From NCBI GenBank assembly GCA_027578815.1, contig JANBTH010000566.1, positions 1 through 14,765 of the forward strand: 14,765 nt of DNA, read 5' to 3'. A model generated the notes under the pieces. It did no database searches. It saw only the letters and a list, made by a program, of their open reading frames with translations, and was not told the origin of the DNA. The DNA is from Coemansia sp. RSA 1804. Lineage: Eukaryota > Kickxellomycota > Kickxellomycetes > Kickxellales > Kickxellaceae. Made by a program: the position numbers and the translations under genes. Numbering within the stretch: position 1 is the stretch's first letter; the number at the start of each line of letters is the position of its first letter. Of the stretch, positions 6,826 to 14,765 are shown one piece after another.

Positions 6826-8760
6826 ATGGACAATAGCAGTCCATCCATTTATCTTCCGCGCCAGCATCGACCACGGCAAGCACATTCCCAGAATTCAGAG
6901 TTGGTCACTGTACAAAATCCCAGTCCTGCTATGGCCAGCAAAGGTGTTGGCACCACTAGAGCTGGAATTGCAGAACCAGGGCAACAGCCTCTTCCCGCAG
7001 ACTTGACGCATTCCAATCCACGCCCTGCAAAGAACCACACGGTAGCTGTTAGCAACACCTCGAGCTCACAGTGGTCAGCAATATCTATTTCTGGACAGCT
7101 TGGAACGCAGATACGAAGGTTTCTTGAGCAAGCCGACAATGCTCGAAAAAAAGAGCCGTCAGTTGGTGCTTTTCTTTTGGGATACTCTCAAGGCGATAGC
7201 ACCATTTATCTGAATATGCTAGACCAAGGGGTTCTGGTTGCCGGCAAACGCATCCCAACAGCTGCTTACAGCGATGATGTTGTTGTCCCACTGTTTTATG
7301 GAGCTTCAAAGCTTGAGTTCTATTCACACATTTTCCGGCATGGTAGACTGCACAAGGTTGCTGGATGGATATCAGAACATCATTTCGATCGGCCTCTGGT
7401 AATTGAGTTTGCTTCTACCAGTATGGATATGTGGGTGCTTGTGCGTGCCGAGTCAGCAACAAATATCGGGTCTTTTTCGTTACTGATAGACGATCTACGA
7501 CGAGATAATAACACCGACCGCGGCTCTTTAAGCTGGGACAACAAGCAGAGGTGTTATGAATATAATAATAGCCTTATTATTCCACAGGAACATGCCATTT
7601 GGATATCAGCAACACATAACGATCCAATTGCTACCGTAAGTAATGCATACCTGGAGGCTGGGGCACCTGAATCCCTGCTTGTTGTTCAGATCAATGCCTC
7701 CGAAAACGCATTGCTGCCGCGGACACAGTCATATCGGGTAGAGCCCAGTCGCACAGGAAAATCCGCGCTTTATATACGGCTTGGGTCTGTTCAATTCCCC
7801 GACTCAAACTTGTGGTCAGCGTGCACCGCAAAGCTATTGAACCCAGAACAGTACAGCAAGGGTATTACTGGTACGCTGAGCACAATTGTAGAGAATAATG
7901 GAATGGTATACTCGGCTACAGATAGCGAAAAGAGTCTTGTGCGTTCGCCATTAGAGCACCATGTATCGCCGTTCATTCAAAAGATAGCTGTTGTGACACG
8001 TGCTTCGCCGGGAGGGGATTCGTTTAGGCTTCATACGGCCTTGGATACAAAGACAAGCGAAGCGACGGCTGAGGCAGCCAGGCCGTATGAAATGGCAGCT
8101 CTTTTGCATGAACAGAGGAGCATCCGTGAGTTGTTGCAGGAACAGAACAGTCTGATACGCACACAAGTATCGCAAACACAAGAGATGATGCGCTTGATGA
8201 AACACCAGCCATCGCCACAAACAGTCACTCGGCGCTATCTTCGCATGAGAGGAGCGCACACCCCATCATTGACCGATGCGCAGAATTCAGGCGCTCGCCG
8301 CTCAAATTCGCTGTCAGATATGGTCGATGGTATTCGGTTATTCGAGGTTGAAGGTTACGAAGAGACGGAGCAGAATCACCCTATTGGAAACTCGAAGCGT
8401 CCTATGTCGTTTGCATTACCAGTGGACACAGACAAGAGCGGCGCTGGTACCGATATAGAGGCACCAGCTACATCAGCTTTGTCGTCTGGAACCATTTCCG
8501 CGGTAACGTCTACCGGTATTTCCAGTTTGGTGTCAAGAATCAACAACATTGTCAGCATGTCAGATGCAGCACCAAAACAGACAAGTACCTCGTTTTCGCG
8601 GCCTCCACCAATGCCAGGCTACCCCAAGCCGCAGACTCGGCAGCCAGCTACACAGAGCAGTTTTAAGATCACGCCAACAACGCAAAAGTATCTGGAGTCG
8701 TTGGAGAGACGTCAATCGGCGCTCCCAGCCAACAACATTCGGCGACTGTCTGGCGGCTAG
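6826..8760 (+). CDS. Uncharacterised 644-aa protein with a beta-rich N-terminal half and a coiled coil
   Basis: The reading frame opens a few codons earlier with TTG, but the first ATG, in a strong context (AAAATGG), is at 6826. Residues 1-80 are polar and probably disordered. About 85-400 alternate short hydrophobic strands and turns (for example GAFLLGYSQGDSTIYLNML and LVIEFASTSMDMWVLVRAE), suggesting one or two beta-rich domains. About 420-460 are a Gln/Glu-rich amphipathic helix (LLHEQRSIRELLQEQNSLIR), likely a coiled coil for self-association. The rest is Ser/Thr/Pro-rich with a PPPMPGYP proline motif near 600. There is no signal peptide or membrane segment, so it is probably intracellular. 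I recognise no family or catalytic motif. A single uninterrupted frame of this length with normal codon use makes it a real gene. Confidence 0.8.
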   Translation: MDNSSPSIYLPRQHRPRQAHSQNSELVTVQNPSPAMASKGVGTTRAGIAEPGQQPLPADLTHSNPRPAKNHTVAVSNTSSSQWSAISISGQLGTQIRRFLEQADNARKKEPSVGAFLLGYSQGDSTIYLNMLDQGVLVAGKRIPTAAYSDDVVVPLFYGASKLEFYSHIFRHGRLHKVAGWISEHHFDRPLVIEFASTSMDMWVLVRAESATNIGSFSLLIDDLRRDNNTDRGSLSWDNKQRCYEYNNSLIIPQEHAIWISATHNDPIATVSNAYLEAGAPESLLVVQINASENALLPRTQSYRVEPSRTGKSALYIRLGSVQFPDSNLWSACTAKLLNPEQYSKGITGTLSTIVENNGMVYSATDSEKSLVRSPLEHHVSPFIQKIAVVTRASPGGDSFRLHTALDTKTSEATAEAARPYEMAALLHEQRSIRELLQEQNSLIRTQVSQTQEMMRLMKHQPSPQTVTRRYLRMRGAHTPSLTDAQNSGARRSNSLSDMVDGIRLFEVEGYEETEQNHPIGNSKRPMSFALPVDTDKSGAGTDIEAPATSALSSGTISAVTSTGISSLVSRINNIVSMSDAAPKQTSTSFSRPPPMPGYPKPQTRQPATQSSFKITPTTQKYLESLERRQSALPANNIRRLSGG

Positions 8761-9210
8761 ATTCTTCCTTCTTTCTGTATCAGTCGGCAACAATAAATTA
8801 GAGATATCCCATGTTTTGTGAACCACCTATTCCGTCACAATCGCAGGGTTGTGCTTCCGATTTTTAGGGCGCAAATGTCGTGGATAAACAAACACATCAA
8901 CTCTATGACTAAGGGGGGACTGTCAAAGAAAACAAACTGTGGCAAAGCTTTAGACACAGCTTGAAAATAAAGCCAAAAAAGAGACCAAGGTCATTGGCGG
9001 CTCGGCTCGGCTAAACAGGCCGAACCGACTGCAATTTTGCGCATCACAATCACTGATAATGTCCTGAAGCTGGCAAAGCCCAGAAATACAAGAAAAGCGG
9101 GTAACAAAAAAATGCGATTCGACATGTTAGAAAGCGCGGATCCAGCAATTAGGCGCATTTTCCTCCTCTTTTCCTCCCTCGCGGTAAATTTTATATATCA
9201 CTCATTAACC
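8761..9210. promoter_or_regulatory. Upstream region of RPS6
   Basis: These 450 bases run from the stop of the 644-aa gene to the first exon of RPS6. They hold no supportable coding frame. A pyrimidine tract (9158-9180, TTTTCCTCCTCTTTTCCTCCCTC with no purine) lies 30-50 bases before the RPS6 ATG, as is common at the transcription start of ribosomal protein genes. A GC-rich imperfect dyad lies at 9003-9027. Confidence 0.5.
9003..9027. repeat. Imperfect inverted repeat upstream of RPS6
   Basis: The left arm CGGCTCGGCT and the right arm AGGCCGAACCG pair over eight Watson-Crick positions and one G-T, with one mismatch, around a short A-rich loop. The left arm also belongs to a GGCTC direct repeat. 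The GC-rich patch stands out in an AT-rich promoter, about 190 bases before the start codon. It could be a transcription factor site; the role is unknown. Confidence 0.5.
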
Positions 9211-10657
9211 ATGAAGGCAAGAAATCGACGATAGTTTGCATTGTCTGGATGGATGCGGCCAGTGTGCAGAAAGAAGAAACACGATGGATTCGCGTGATTG
9301 TGTTTAACAGCGGATGGGGGAAGACAGCAGAGGCAGTGATGCAGTTGCTTTGAAAGCAAATGGTAGGGGAATGGATTCGCAGGGGTTTGGCGATGGATGA
9401 ATCCGCAACAGACAGGCGTGTGCGACTCCTACGAGGAATGTCTGCCTCTTGAGCTCTACCTCTAAATTCTAGCGTGTAAAAGATGCATCTGGTTCTCTCT
9501 CATTCCAATGTTTCGAAATGAGTAGCAGCAGATTCAGTTGTTGTCATTGCTATCGAATCTCTTTGGAATTTGGGTATTGGAAAACAACAGCATTCTGGCT
9601 TTTACCTTCATTTGCGCTGTCTCTTAGCGAAGCACGCGAAGGGAGCAGCTAGCTTGCATGAATTGGGCATTCCTATTTAATGTTTGCGAATCCACCCTGG
9701 CCGAACACAACCATTTGTCTGTTTCTTCTTTCTATAACACACAACGGCGCTCCATCTAAGTGACATCTTTATTTAGTGTCCTAGCTATATTGTTAGGAAC
9801 CACTTTTCTATGGTTTACAAGTGGTACGATGGTGTTACGACCGGCAAAACTGTGGGCATATTTAACTAATCATGGATTTCTCTCAGACACCAGCAGTCGT
9901 GTCGTTTGGCATTATTTCTATTCTGTAGTTGAACATCGCGAACCTGGCCAACGGCTGCCAGAAGTCCATTGAAATTGACGATGAGCTGAAGCTCCGTTCA
10001 TTGTACGACAAGCAGATCTCGAACGAGGTTTTGGGCGACCCTCTTGGCGACGAGTTCAAGGGATACGTGTTCCGCATCTCGGGCGGCAACGACAAGCAGG
10101 GCTTCCCGATGAAGCAGGGTGTTCTGCACGCCAGCCGTGTTCGTCTGCTGCTCTCTCAGGGCCACTCTTGCTACCGCCCCCGCCGCTCTGGCGAGCGCAA
10201 ACGCAAGTCGGTCCGCGGCTGCATTGTTGGCCCCGATCTCTCGGTCATCTCGCTTGTCATTGTCAAGCAGGGCGAGGCTGACATTCCCGGCCTGACCGAC
10301 GGCTCTGTGCCCAAGCGCCTTGGCCCCAAGCGTGCCAACAACATTCGCAAGCTGTTCAACCTGACCAAGGAGGACGACGTCCGCAAGTTTGTTATCCGCC
10401 GCGAGGTTGTTCCCAAGAAGGAGGGCAAGAAGCCTTACACCAAGGCTCCCAAGATCCAGCGCCTTGTCACTCCCCGCACCCTCATGCACAAGCGCCGCCT
10501 TGCCACCCTCAAGAAGCGCCAGCAGGAGAAGTCAAAGGAGGACGCCGCCGAGTACGCCAAGCTTCTTGCCAAGCGCCAGAAGGAGCACCGCGAGCAGAAG
10601 GAGGAGCTCCGCCGTCGCCGCTCCTCTGCATCGCGCACCTCTGTTTCCAAGAAGTAA
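9211..10657 (+). CDS. RPS6: 40S ribosomal protein eS6, two exons
   Basis: eS6 is a component of the small ribosomal subunit and the classic target of S6 kinase downstream of TOR. Exon 2 (9929-10657) opens directly after a TTCTATTCTGTAG acceptor with LNIANLANGCQKSIEIDDELKLR and continues through VSRVRLLLSQGHSCYRPRR-like core sequence, GCIVGPDLSVISLVIVKQGE and the basic C-terminal helix. It ends RRRRSSASRTSVSKK, an RRxSS-type phosphorylation tail longer than that of yeast. Frame 2 begins with TTG (Leu), so the start lies upstream. ATGAAG at 9211-9216, directly followed by GCAAGA, supplies the conserved MK and gives MKLNIAN. Yeast RPS6 genes also carry an intron after ATGAAG. The protein is 244 aa. 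Codon use is strongly biased to G/C-ending codons, as expected for high expression. It converges on MGM101. Confidence 0.93.
9217..9928 (+). other. RPS6: First intron of RPS6, 712 nt, apparent GC-AG
   Basis: The donor reads AAG|GCAAGA, close to the known GC-donor consensus AG|GCAAGT. A branch-like TTTAACTAATC at about 9860-9870 lies some 60 nt before the acceptor CTGTAG|TT. The intron is far longer than the 36-152 nt of the other introns here. I searched by eye for snoRNA boxes: there is no CTGA D box and no convincing H/ACA layout. ATGGATTCGC occurs twice (about 9285 and 9371), and a 15-base palindrome TTGCTTTGAAAGCAA is at 9345-9359. Confidence 0.75.
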
Positions 10658-10891
10658 GCGCTTTCTGGGTGGAAATATAAAAATTTTAGTTGAAGGCTTC
10701 ATTTCCAGGGGATGATGTTTTTTATTTCCTAGCAACATTGATCATATTTTCAACCCCGCGCTTCTACCGTCTCTCCTTTAAGCTCCCATGCGTTGTTTCT
10801 TGAAGCAGCAGTGACGCTGCTGTTGGTGTTTTTGAAGATACATATGAAAAGGGGGGTAAGTCTGTTGGTGTCAGAATGGAAGAAAAAACAT

Positions 10892-11984
10892 CTATTTCTT
10901 GACCCAGGGATAGTCAAAGCTCCGAGTCTTGAGACGCCACAAGCGCTTCTTGCTGCCCTTGACAGCATGTGTCACCCAATCCTCGACGCAGTACTTGGCC
11001 TTGAACTGCGAAACAAAGGCCGGATCCCACAGCTCGCTAGCAACGCCCAGATCCTTGCAGCAGCGGACAAGCGCGTTGGACTTGCATCCTTCCGTTGCCG
11101 TTGCGAGGCCGCTCTGGTCGAAAAACTCTTGCTCTCCGCGCGCCTGCGAAATGAAGCGGCCGAGACAAATAAGCGCATACTCGCGTGACAGGTTCCGGCC
11201 CGAAACCGAGTGTGCGCCTCGAGGCACCAAACCCCAGCCGCCGGGGCCGAACGCGCGGTTAAGGATACGCCTGTACTTGATTTCGGGGAGGTAGAGCAAA
11301 CCGTCAGGCTTGATCTCAATCTCGTTCTCAGCCACCGGCGCCATCAGAACATCGATGATGCGCTGCTCAAACGGAGCAACCGCCATTCCCTGGAACGAAG
11401 TGGACCACTGGTTGTCCTGGAGATAGCCTTCCGACGAATCAAATAGACTGGTGCCAAGCTCGCCTACCTCGATCTCGTTCTTAACATCTACTCCGCCTCC
11501 GTTTGTCTGTGTACTGGCCACATTAGTCTGCGGTGGTGGCGTATTTCCGCTCTTCATGCCGCCAGTGGCACTAATGCTCGCAGACCCAGTGCTAGGGCCC
11601 GTGCTGGAATTTGTGCCAGTGCTGATGCTGGTCGGTTTAGTGGATTTGGCAGCATTGCTGCTGTACCCCTGGTCACCAAACGATCCAAACGATCCAAACG
11701 ACGTGACACGCTTGACATCCATCTTTTCCCTGGAGACGCATATATTCCGATATTGTTGCTGCTGGACCCGACCAAGCTTTTGTCCAGATAGTGAATAGCC
11801 ACCACATGTTTCGGACACCTACAAACAGAAGCACCAACCGACCGTTATGCCGTACATGTGTCGTCAGTATGTGTGACATGAGAGAATGTCTCTTTCTCAA
11901 GTCCAGATTTCACCTGCTATCTTGACTCACCTCTGAGGCAGCGGCGCCACGTCTGGCCGCGCGGTATATTGCGGATCTATACAT
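10892..11984 (-). CDS. MGM101: Mitochondrial genome maintenance protein Mgm101 (Rad52-like annealing protein), two exons
   Basis: Mgm101 binds DNA in mitochondrial nucleoids, anneals single strands in the manner of Rad52 and is needed to keep and repair mtDNA. Exon 1 (11984-11931) encodes MYRSAIYRAARRGAAASE, an Arg-rich amphipathic presequence. A GTGAGT donor (11930-11925) and a TTCTGTTTGTAG acceptor ending at 11819 bound a 112-nt intron in phase 0. Exon 2 (11818-10892) opens with GTG as an internal Val. The full protein is 326 aa. Residues about 19-150 are a disordered Ser/Thr/Gly linker. The conserved core follows from about 155: IEIKPDGLLYLPEIKYRRIL, FGPGGWGL (208-215), SREYALICLGRF, ATEGCKSNAL (259-268) and ASELWDP. 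Without exon 1 the protein would lack a targeting signal. It converges on RPS6 with 234 bases between stop codons. Confidence 0.92.
11676..11702. repeat. 9-bp tandem repeat, three copies, in MGM101
   Basis: CCAAACGAT is repeated twice exactly and a third time with one change. On the coding strand it gives FGS/FGS/FGD in the disordered N-terminal linker. It is in-frame and probably a slippage product. Confidence 0.9.
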
Positions 11985-12246
11985 GCTTATCTTTCGACTT
12001 TTTTGTTATGCAGATGAAAGGCAAAACAGAAACAGAAGAACGCTTTTGTCAATTGCTGCTGAATTTCAAGTTATTATATTGCAATATAAAGAAATAGGAC
12101 TCTAGGAAAAAAAAGAATTAAATGACTGGCAGAAAACACTCACTCGTCAGAGCCAAAGTTGCGTCTTTTTCAGAGCCTTAATCGCACACGTTTTGGTTAA
12201 TGCTGTACTAGTTTTTCTTTTGCTTATGGTGAAGATCAACCTGTAA

Positions 12247-12723
12247 TTAAAAATCAGATTTGGATCCTTGCATATTGGATTTGAGCTGAATATTGAAAAT
12301 ATAGCTATTAAACCCCCCTTGGGCGACAGAGCGACCGGTCGGACGATAGAATCCATAAAGGACAATTGGCGGTTTCTCTTTTCCTCCTTGCTGACTTGCG
12401 GTTAATCTGTCTATCTCTTCAGAAGAAAAGTAGAAAAGCATGTAAACATCTTCCTCAAGCATATTTTCTTTTGTCAATATTCCCAATACTGCACCCAGCT
12501 CGACATTGGCTTCTGTTATACTGAAAAGAGATATTCGTCTTGAAGAACCTTTCCATATCTTTAACCCTTTGAACGCGACAGAGCATTGTCAACCCCCAGT
12601 GTTGATAATAGCTTGACTTTTATGCTGATGGAGATATTATATTTATCTCCGTGTCCTTTGCGTAAACACCTTTATCTTGTCCGATTTTGCGTGCAATACA
12701 CACAGGCGCACAGATATCGACAT
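12247..12723 (-). CDS. Unrecognised small protein needing a spliced 5' exon
   Basis: A frame of 113 codons is open from 12588 down to TAA at 12247. It reads like real protein: IWKGSSRRISLFSITEANVE, then LGAVLGILTKENMLEEDVYM, LFYFSSEEIDRL, a Gly/Lys loop and IVLYGFYRPTGRSVAQGG, ending in FNSYIFNIQLKSNMQGSKSDF. It has no ATG before codon 43, so an upstream exon is likely. My best model uses ATG 12723, exon 1 12723-12670 (MSISVRLCVLHAKSDKIK), a 111-nt intron 12669-12559 (GTGTTT donor, TTAAAG acceptor, phase 0) and exon 2 12558-12247, giving 122 aa. The acceptor is weak and others (CAAAG at 12570, CTCTTTTCAG at about 12512) are possible. There is no signal peptide or membrane helix. No family is recognised. 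It lies between the MGM101 promoter and the secreted-protein gene, all on the minus strand. Confidence 0.4.
12630..12650. repeat. Perfect 7-bp inverted repeat with 7-bp spacer
   Basis: GGAGATA and TATCTCC flank TTATATT. In my model it lies inside the intron of the small minus-strand gene; if that gene starts elsewhere it would be in a promoter. The significance is unknown. Confidence 0.5.
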
Positions 12724-12921
12724 GTGCACTTGCTTTAATGGAACCGATCTATATTGACTGAAGCTTTGCACAGAAGAGCTGGAGAGCGTATAACTAGGAT
12801 TTTGTAGGCGTTAAATAGTATTTTCACTTTACAATTTCCATTTTTTGTGTATAGCCAATTTGAACTTTAATAAAACAAGAGGAAACAGAGGAAAACCAAG
12901 AGAAAACTAAGAAATACATTA

Positions 12922-14163
12922 CTAGCGCTTGCTGAATATTCTAGAGACCTTCTTAGCAAGGGCCTTCCGCTTGCCCTTTCCGCCAAGAAGGCTGGTCTGG
13001 CTGCCCGCAGCCATGCTGTCCTGGTACATGCCAGGGACAGCGGATAGGCGTGCATCGACCGGCCCCCTAAAAGCCATCGATGCCTTGCGGCGCACCTCCT
13101 TTGCCTTGAACTTGAGGCTGTCGATGGCCCGCATCGAGTTCTCATTCTCTGCATAGACCATGTCGTAGTCTTCGGAGTCTATGCTCTCAATCGAGACTAT
13201 CTCGTAGTTGTCCAAGTCTTGGTCCATGAACGGCAAACCCAACTCGAGCTGCTTCTCGTCAAAACAGCTAAAACTGAACATGTCTTCGCAACGTTTGATG
13301 TTGGCCTTATTAGCGCAGACGCGGCTCCCGTCACAGGGCAGAAATGGCAAAGTTAGCGGTCTGTGGGAGTCCAGGCCGTTGTTAGGCCTGCTCACACTGT
13401 CCGCCAAAGTTGCGAAAGCTGGTACCTGTTTCACGGGAACCGCTGTATCTGCAAAGACTGTGGCCATGTTGTTGATGTAGTTGCTGTAGTTGTTGGAGTT
13501 GCTGTCAATGTACTTGCAACCGGCACCCTTGCAGCCGCTGTCATTGTCGTTGCTATTGCCAATGTCCTGACTAGCATGTTTGCTGCCGTCGCTGATGCTG
13601 CTGTCGTTGCGGCCGGTGTTGATGTTGAAGCTGTTGCTATCAGTGTTTTGGTAGTCATTGCTGGTTCTGTCGTTGTTCATGGTGCTATTGCCGCTGCAGT
13701 TATTGTCGCTGATTACAAAGTTGCTGTTTCTGCCGTTGCATTTGTTCTCGCAGCTACCGTTGCAGCTATCGTTACGGTCAATGCCAGCATCATAATTTGC
13801 GATGGTTCCGCTGCGTTTTCTCCTAAGAGACAGAAGGGCAACCACAAGGCAAAGTGGCGTTCCCTGCCCCAGCGCACATCTGCCGTCCTCGTTGGTCATG
13901 TCTGTCTGTCCAGGCACTATAATGAGATCGGTGGGCGGGCCTCTGCGCTTGAAGAAGTCCGGCGAGAGTGTGCGAAAGACCAGGCGGTAGGGCTGGTACT
14001 CATGCTTAGGCTGAGTCCAGTAGATGTACCCTTCGTGGGCTACCGCCGCTGCTACTCCTCCCGCCGCAACAACTCCGACCGCCGGACGCAGTCTGATCTC
14101 GAATGCCGATGCGCCCGAGAACAACGAGATGAAGAATATAACAAGAAGAAAGATTCTATACAT
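12922..14163 (-). CDS. Secretory-pathway protein, Asn/Ser/Asp-rich with 12 cysteines, unknown function
   Basis: The frame opens with TTG at 14169, but the first ATG is 14163-14161 (A at -3), giving 413 aa. Residues 1-20 (MYRIFLLVIFFISLFSGASA) are a signal peptide with an ASA|F site. Residues 21-118 include a small-residue hydrophobic stretch (28-42), a second hydrophobic piece (TPLCLVVALLSL, 102-113) and RRKR at 114-117, a Kex2/furin-type dibasic site. Residues about 125-235 are dominated by Asn, Ser, Asp and Gly with several N-x-S/T sequons (near 131, 135, 159, 186, 207, 225). Twelve cysteines are spread from 96 to 300. From 300 the chain turns acidic (about 305-340), then basic (about 351-413, ending VSRIFSKR). 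Either the protein is exported and processed, or 102-113 is a membrane anchor with a cytosolic C-terminus. I know no family. Confidence 0.72.
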   Translation of the reverse strand: MYRIFLLVIFFISLFSGASAFEIRLRPAVGVVAAGGVAAAVAHEGYIYWTQPKHEYQPYRLVFRTLSPDFFKRRGPPTDLIIVPGQTDMTNEDGRCALGQGTPLCLVVALLSLRRKRSGTIANYDAGIDRNDSCNGSCENKCNGRNSNFVISDNNCSGNSTMNNDRTSNDYQNTDSNSFNINTGRNDSSISDGSKHASQDIGNSNDNDSGCKGAGCKYIDSNSNNYSNYINNMATVFADTAVPVKQVPAFATLADSVSRPNNGLDSHRPLTLPFLPCDGSRVCANKANIKRCEDMFSFSCFDEKQLELGLPFMDQDLDNYEIVSIESIDSEDYDMVYAENENSMRAIDSLKFKAKEVRRKASMAFRGPVDARLSAVPGMYQDSMAAGSQTSLLGGKGKRKALAKKVSRIFSKR

Positions 14164-14765
14164 AATCAAAAACTTTCAGTATAATGGTCCACACAAGTGA
14201 AAAGATTGGAATTTACTTGTTGTATTAGTGTTGAAATATGATGATAAAGGTGAAGGAAATGGAAGTTGGATAAAGGATACTTGCCAGGTTGGTCTTTGTT
14301 TTATATATGAGTTCGGAGTATGTTGAAATGGAGGGTACGGCAAATACTAGTCGCCTTTTTCTCGACTTCTCTAAAGTTGTTGAGCATTTTGGCGGGTATT
14401 CCAAGGAATAGCCCCTTTTTTGTTCTGTTCCTGCGTACACCTCGCAACTGCGAGCCCGGCAAGTGGATAGCGTGTTTCACATATTTGCACTTTCCATGTT
14501 GGTTTGCAAAATGGATCAAGCGTACAGTACTCCTTTAGCTGTAAACAAATGGCCAAAAACATGGCACCATCCATGCTATTCTGCGTGGTTTGGGAACACG
14601 ATATGTAAGCCCGTTTCTACACCGTATATTCTCATTGTGTGTTTGTAAAAAGAGGAATGCCGTCCTAGCTGCCCTGGATAAAAAATAACCGCCAGATTCC
14701 GTTATGTTCTTTCCTATTGCGGGTGAACATTTAATTTCCATTGTCTGTCATGCCAGCGTTTGTCC
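14164..14765. other. Right-edge region without a supportable gene
   Basis: These 602 bases should include the promoter of the 413-aa secreted protein. Several short frames of 60-72 codons overlap on both strands; none shows a domain, splice signals in register or a convincing codon bias. A plus-strand ATG at 14307 opens 34 codons (MSSEYVEMEGTANTSRLFLD...) and reaches GGCGG|GTATTC, a possible donor at about 14396, but I cannot connect it to a downstream exon. Confidence 0.4.

Noticed and set aside
9217..9928. snoRNA inside the RPS6 intron
   Set aside because: A C-box-like GGATGAA is present near 9395, but there is no CTGA D box downstream and no hairpin-hinge-hairpin-ACA layout.
9998..10489. 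163-codon minus-strand open frame
   Set aside because: It is antisense to the strongly codon-biased RPS6 exon; long antisense frames are expected there.
11451..11798. 115-codon plus-strand frame with hydrophobic stretches
   Set aside because: It is the shadow of the Ser/Thr/Gly linker of MGM101 in the antisense frame.
13363..14184. 273-codon plus-strand open frame, Val/Ala-rich
   Set aside because: It lies antisense to the 413-aa secreted protein. Its Val/Ala runs are the complement of the Asn/Ser/Asp codons on the other strand, and it has no domain.
1..14765. tRNA, rRNA, CRISPR array, transposon ends or a biosynthetic cluster
   Set aside because: By eye I found no B-box GGTTCRANNCC, no regularly spaced repeats, no transposase or reverse transcriptase motifs and no linked pathway genes.

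Overview
The window looks like nuclear DNA of a fungus. Most genes are single-exon or carry short spliceosomal introns (GT-AG, one apparent GC-AG, with CTAAC/CTAAT-like branch sites). Fungal housekeeping proteins are recognisable, among them Mgm101, which is essentially a fungal mitochondrial recombination protein, and a PTPA protein with the C-terminal tail typical of fungi. A gamma-SNAP, which Saccharomyces cerevisiae lacks, together with compact intron-poor genes, would fit an early-diverging lineage (Kickxellomycotina-like, for example). That placement is inference only. I see no viral, plasmid, transposon, CRISPR or tRNA/rRNA signal.

Left part (1-5213): a truncated ALG14 (minus) is divergent from a PTPA/Rrd-type PP2A activator (plus). 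That gene converges on a class III E2 ubiquitin-conjugating enzyme of the UBE2E type (minus). Upstream of the E2 on the same strand lie a gamma-SNAP and then a tiny three-exon gene (87 aa) that plain ORF calling misses. A weak PPR-like plus-strand frame overlaps the first exon of that small gene.

Middle (5214-8760): an AT-rich gap precedes a small secreted, probably GPI-anchored protein (129 aa). It is followed by a 644-aa protein of unknown function with a predicted beta-rich N-terminal half, a short coiled coil and a disordered C-terminus.

Right part (8761-14765): RPS6 (plus) has a two-codon first exon and a 712-nt first intron with an apparent GC-AG boundary. It converges on MGM101 (minus), whose mitochondrial presequence is encoded by a separate 18-codon exon. 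Further right on the minus strand are an unrecognised small gene needing a spliced 5' exon (about 12247-12723) and a 413-aa secretory-pathway protein rich in Asn/Ser/Asp and Cys with a Kex2-like RRKR site. The last 600 bases hold no gene I can defend.

The genes serve separate basic processes: N-glycosylation, PP2A maturation, ubiquitination, membrane fusion, translation and mtDNA maintenance. They do not form a pathway or cluster. I found no credible new multi-gene system. The points of interest are gene-structure ones (hidden small exons, the GC-AG intron) and four or five uncharacterised proteins.
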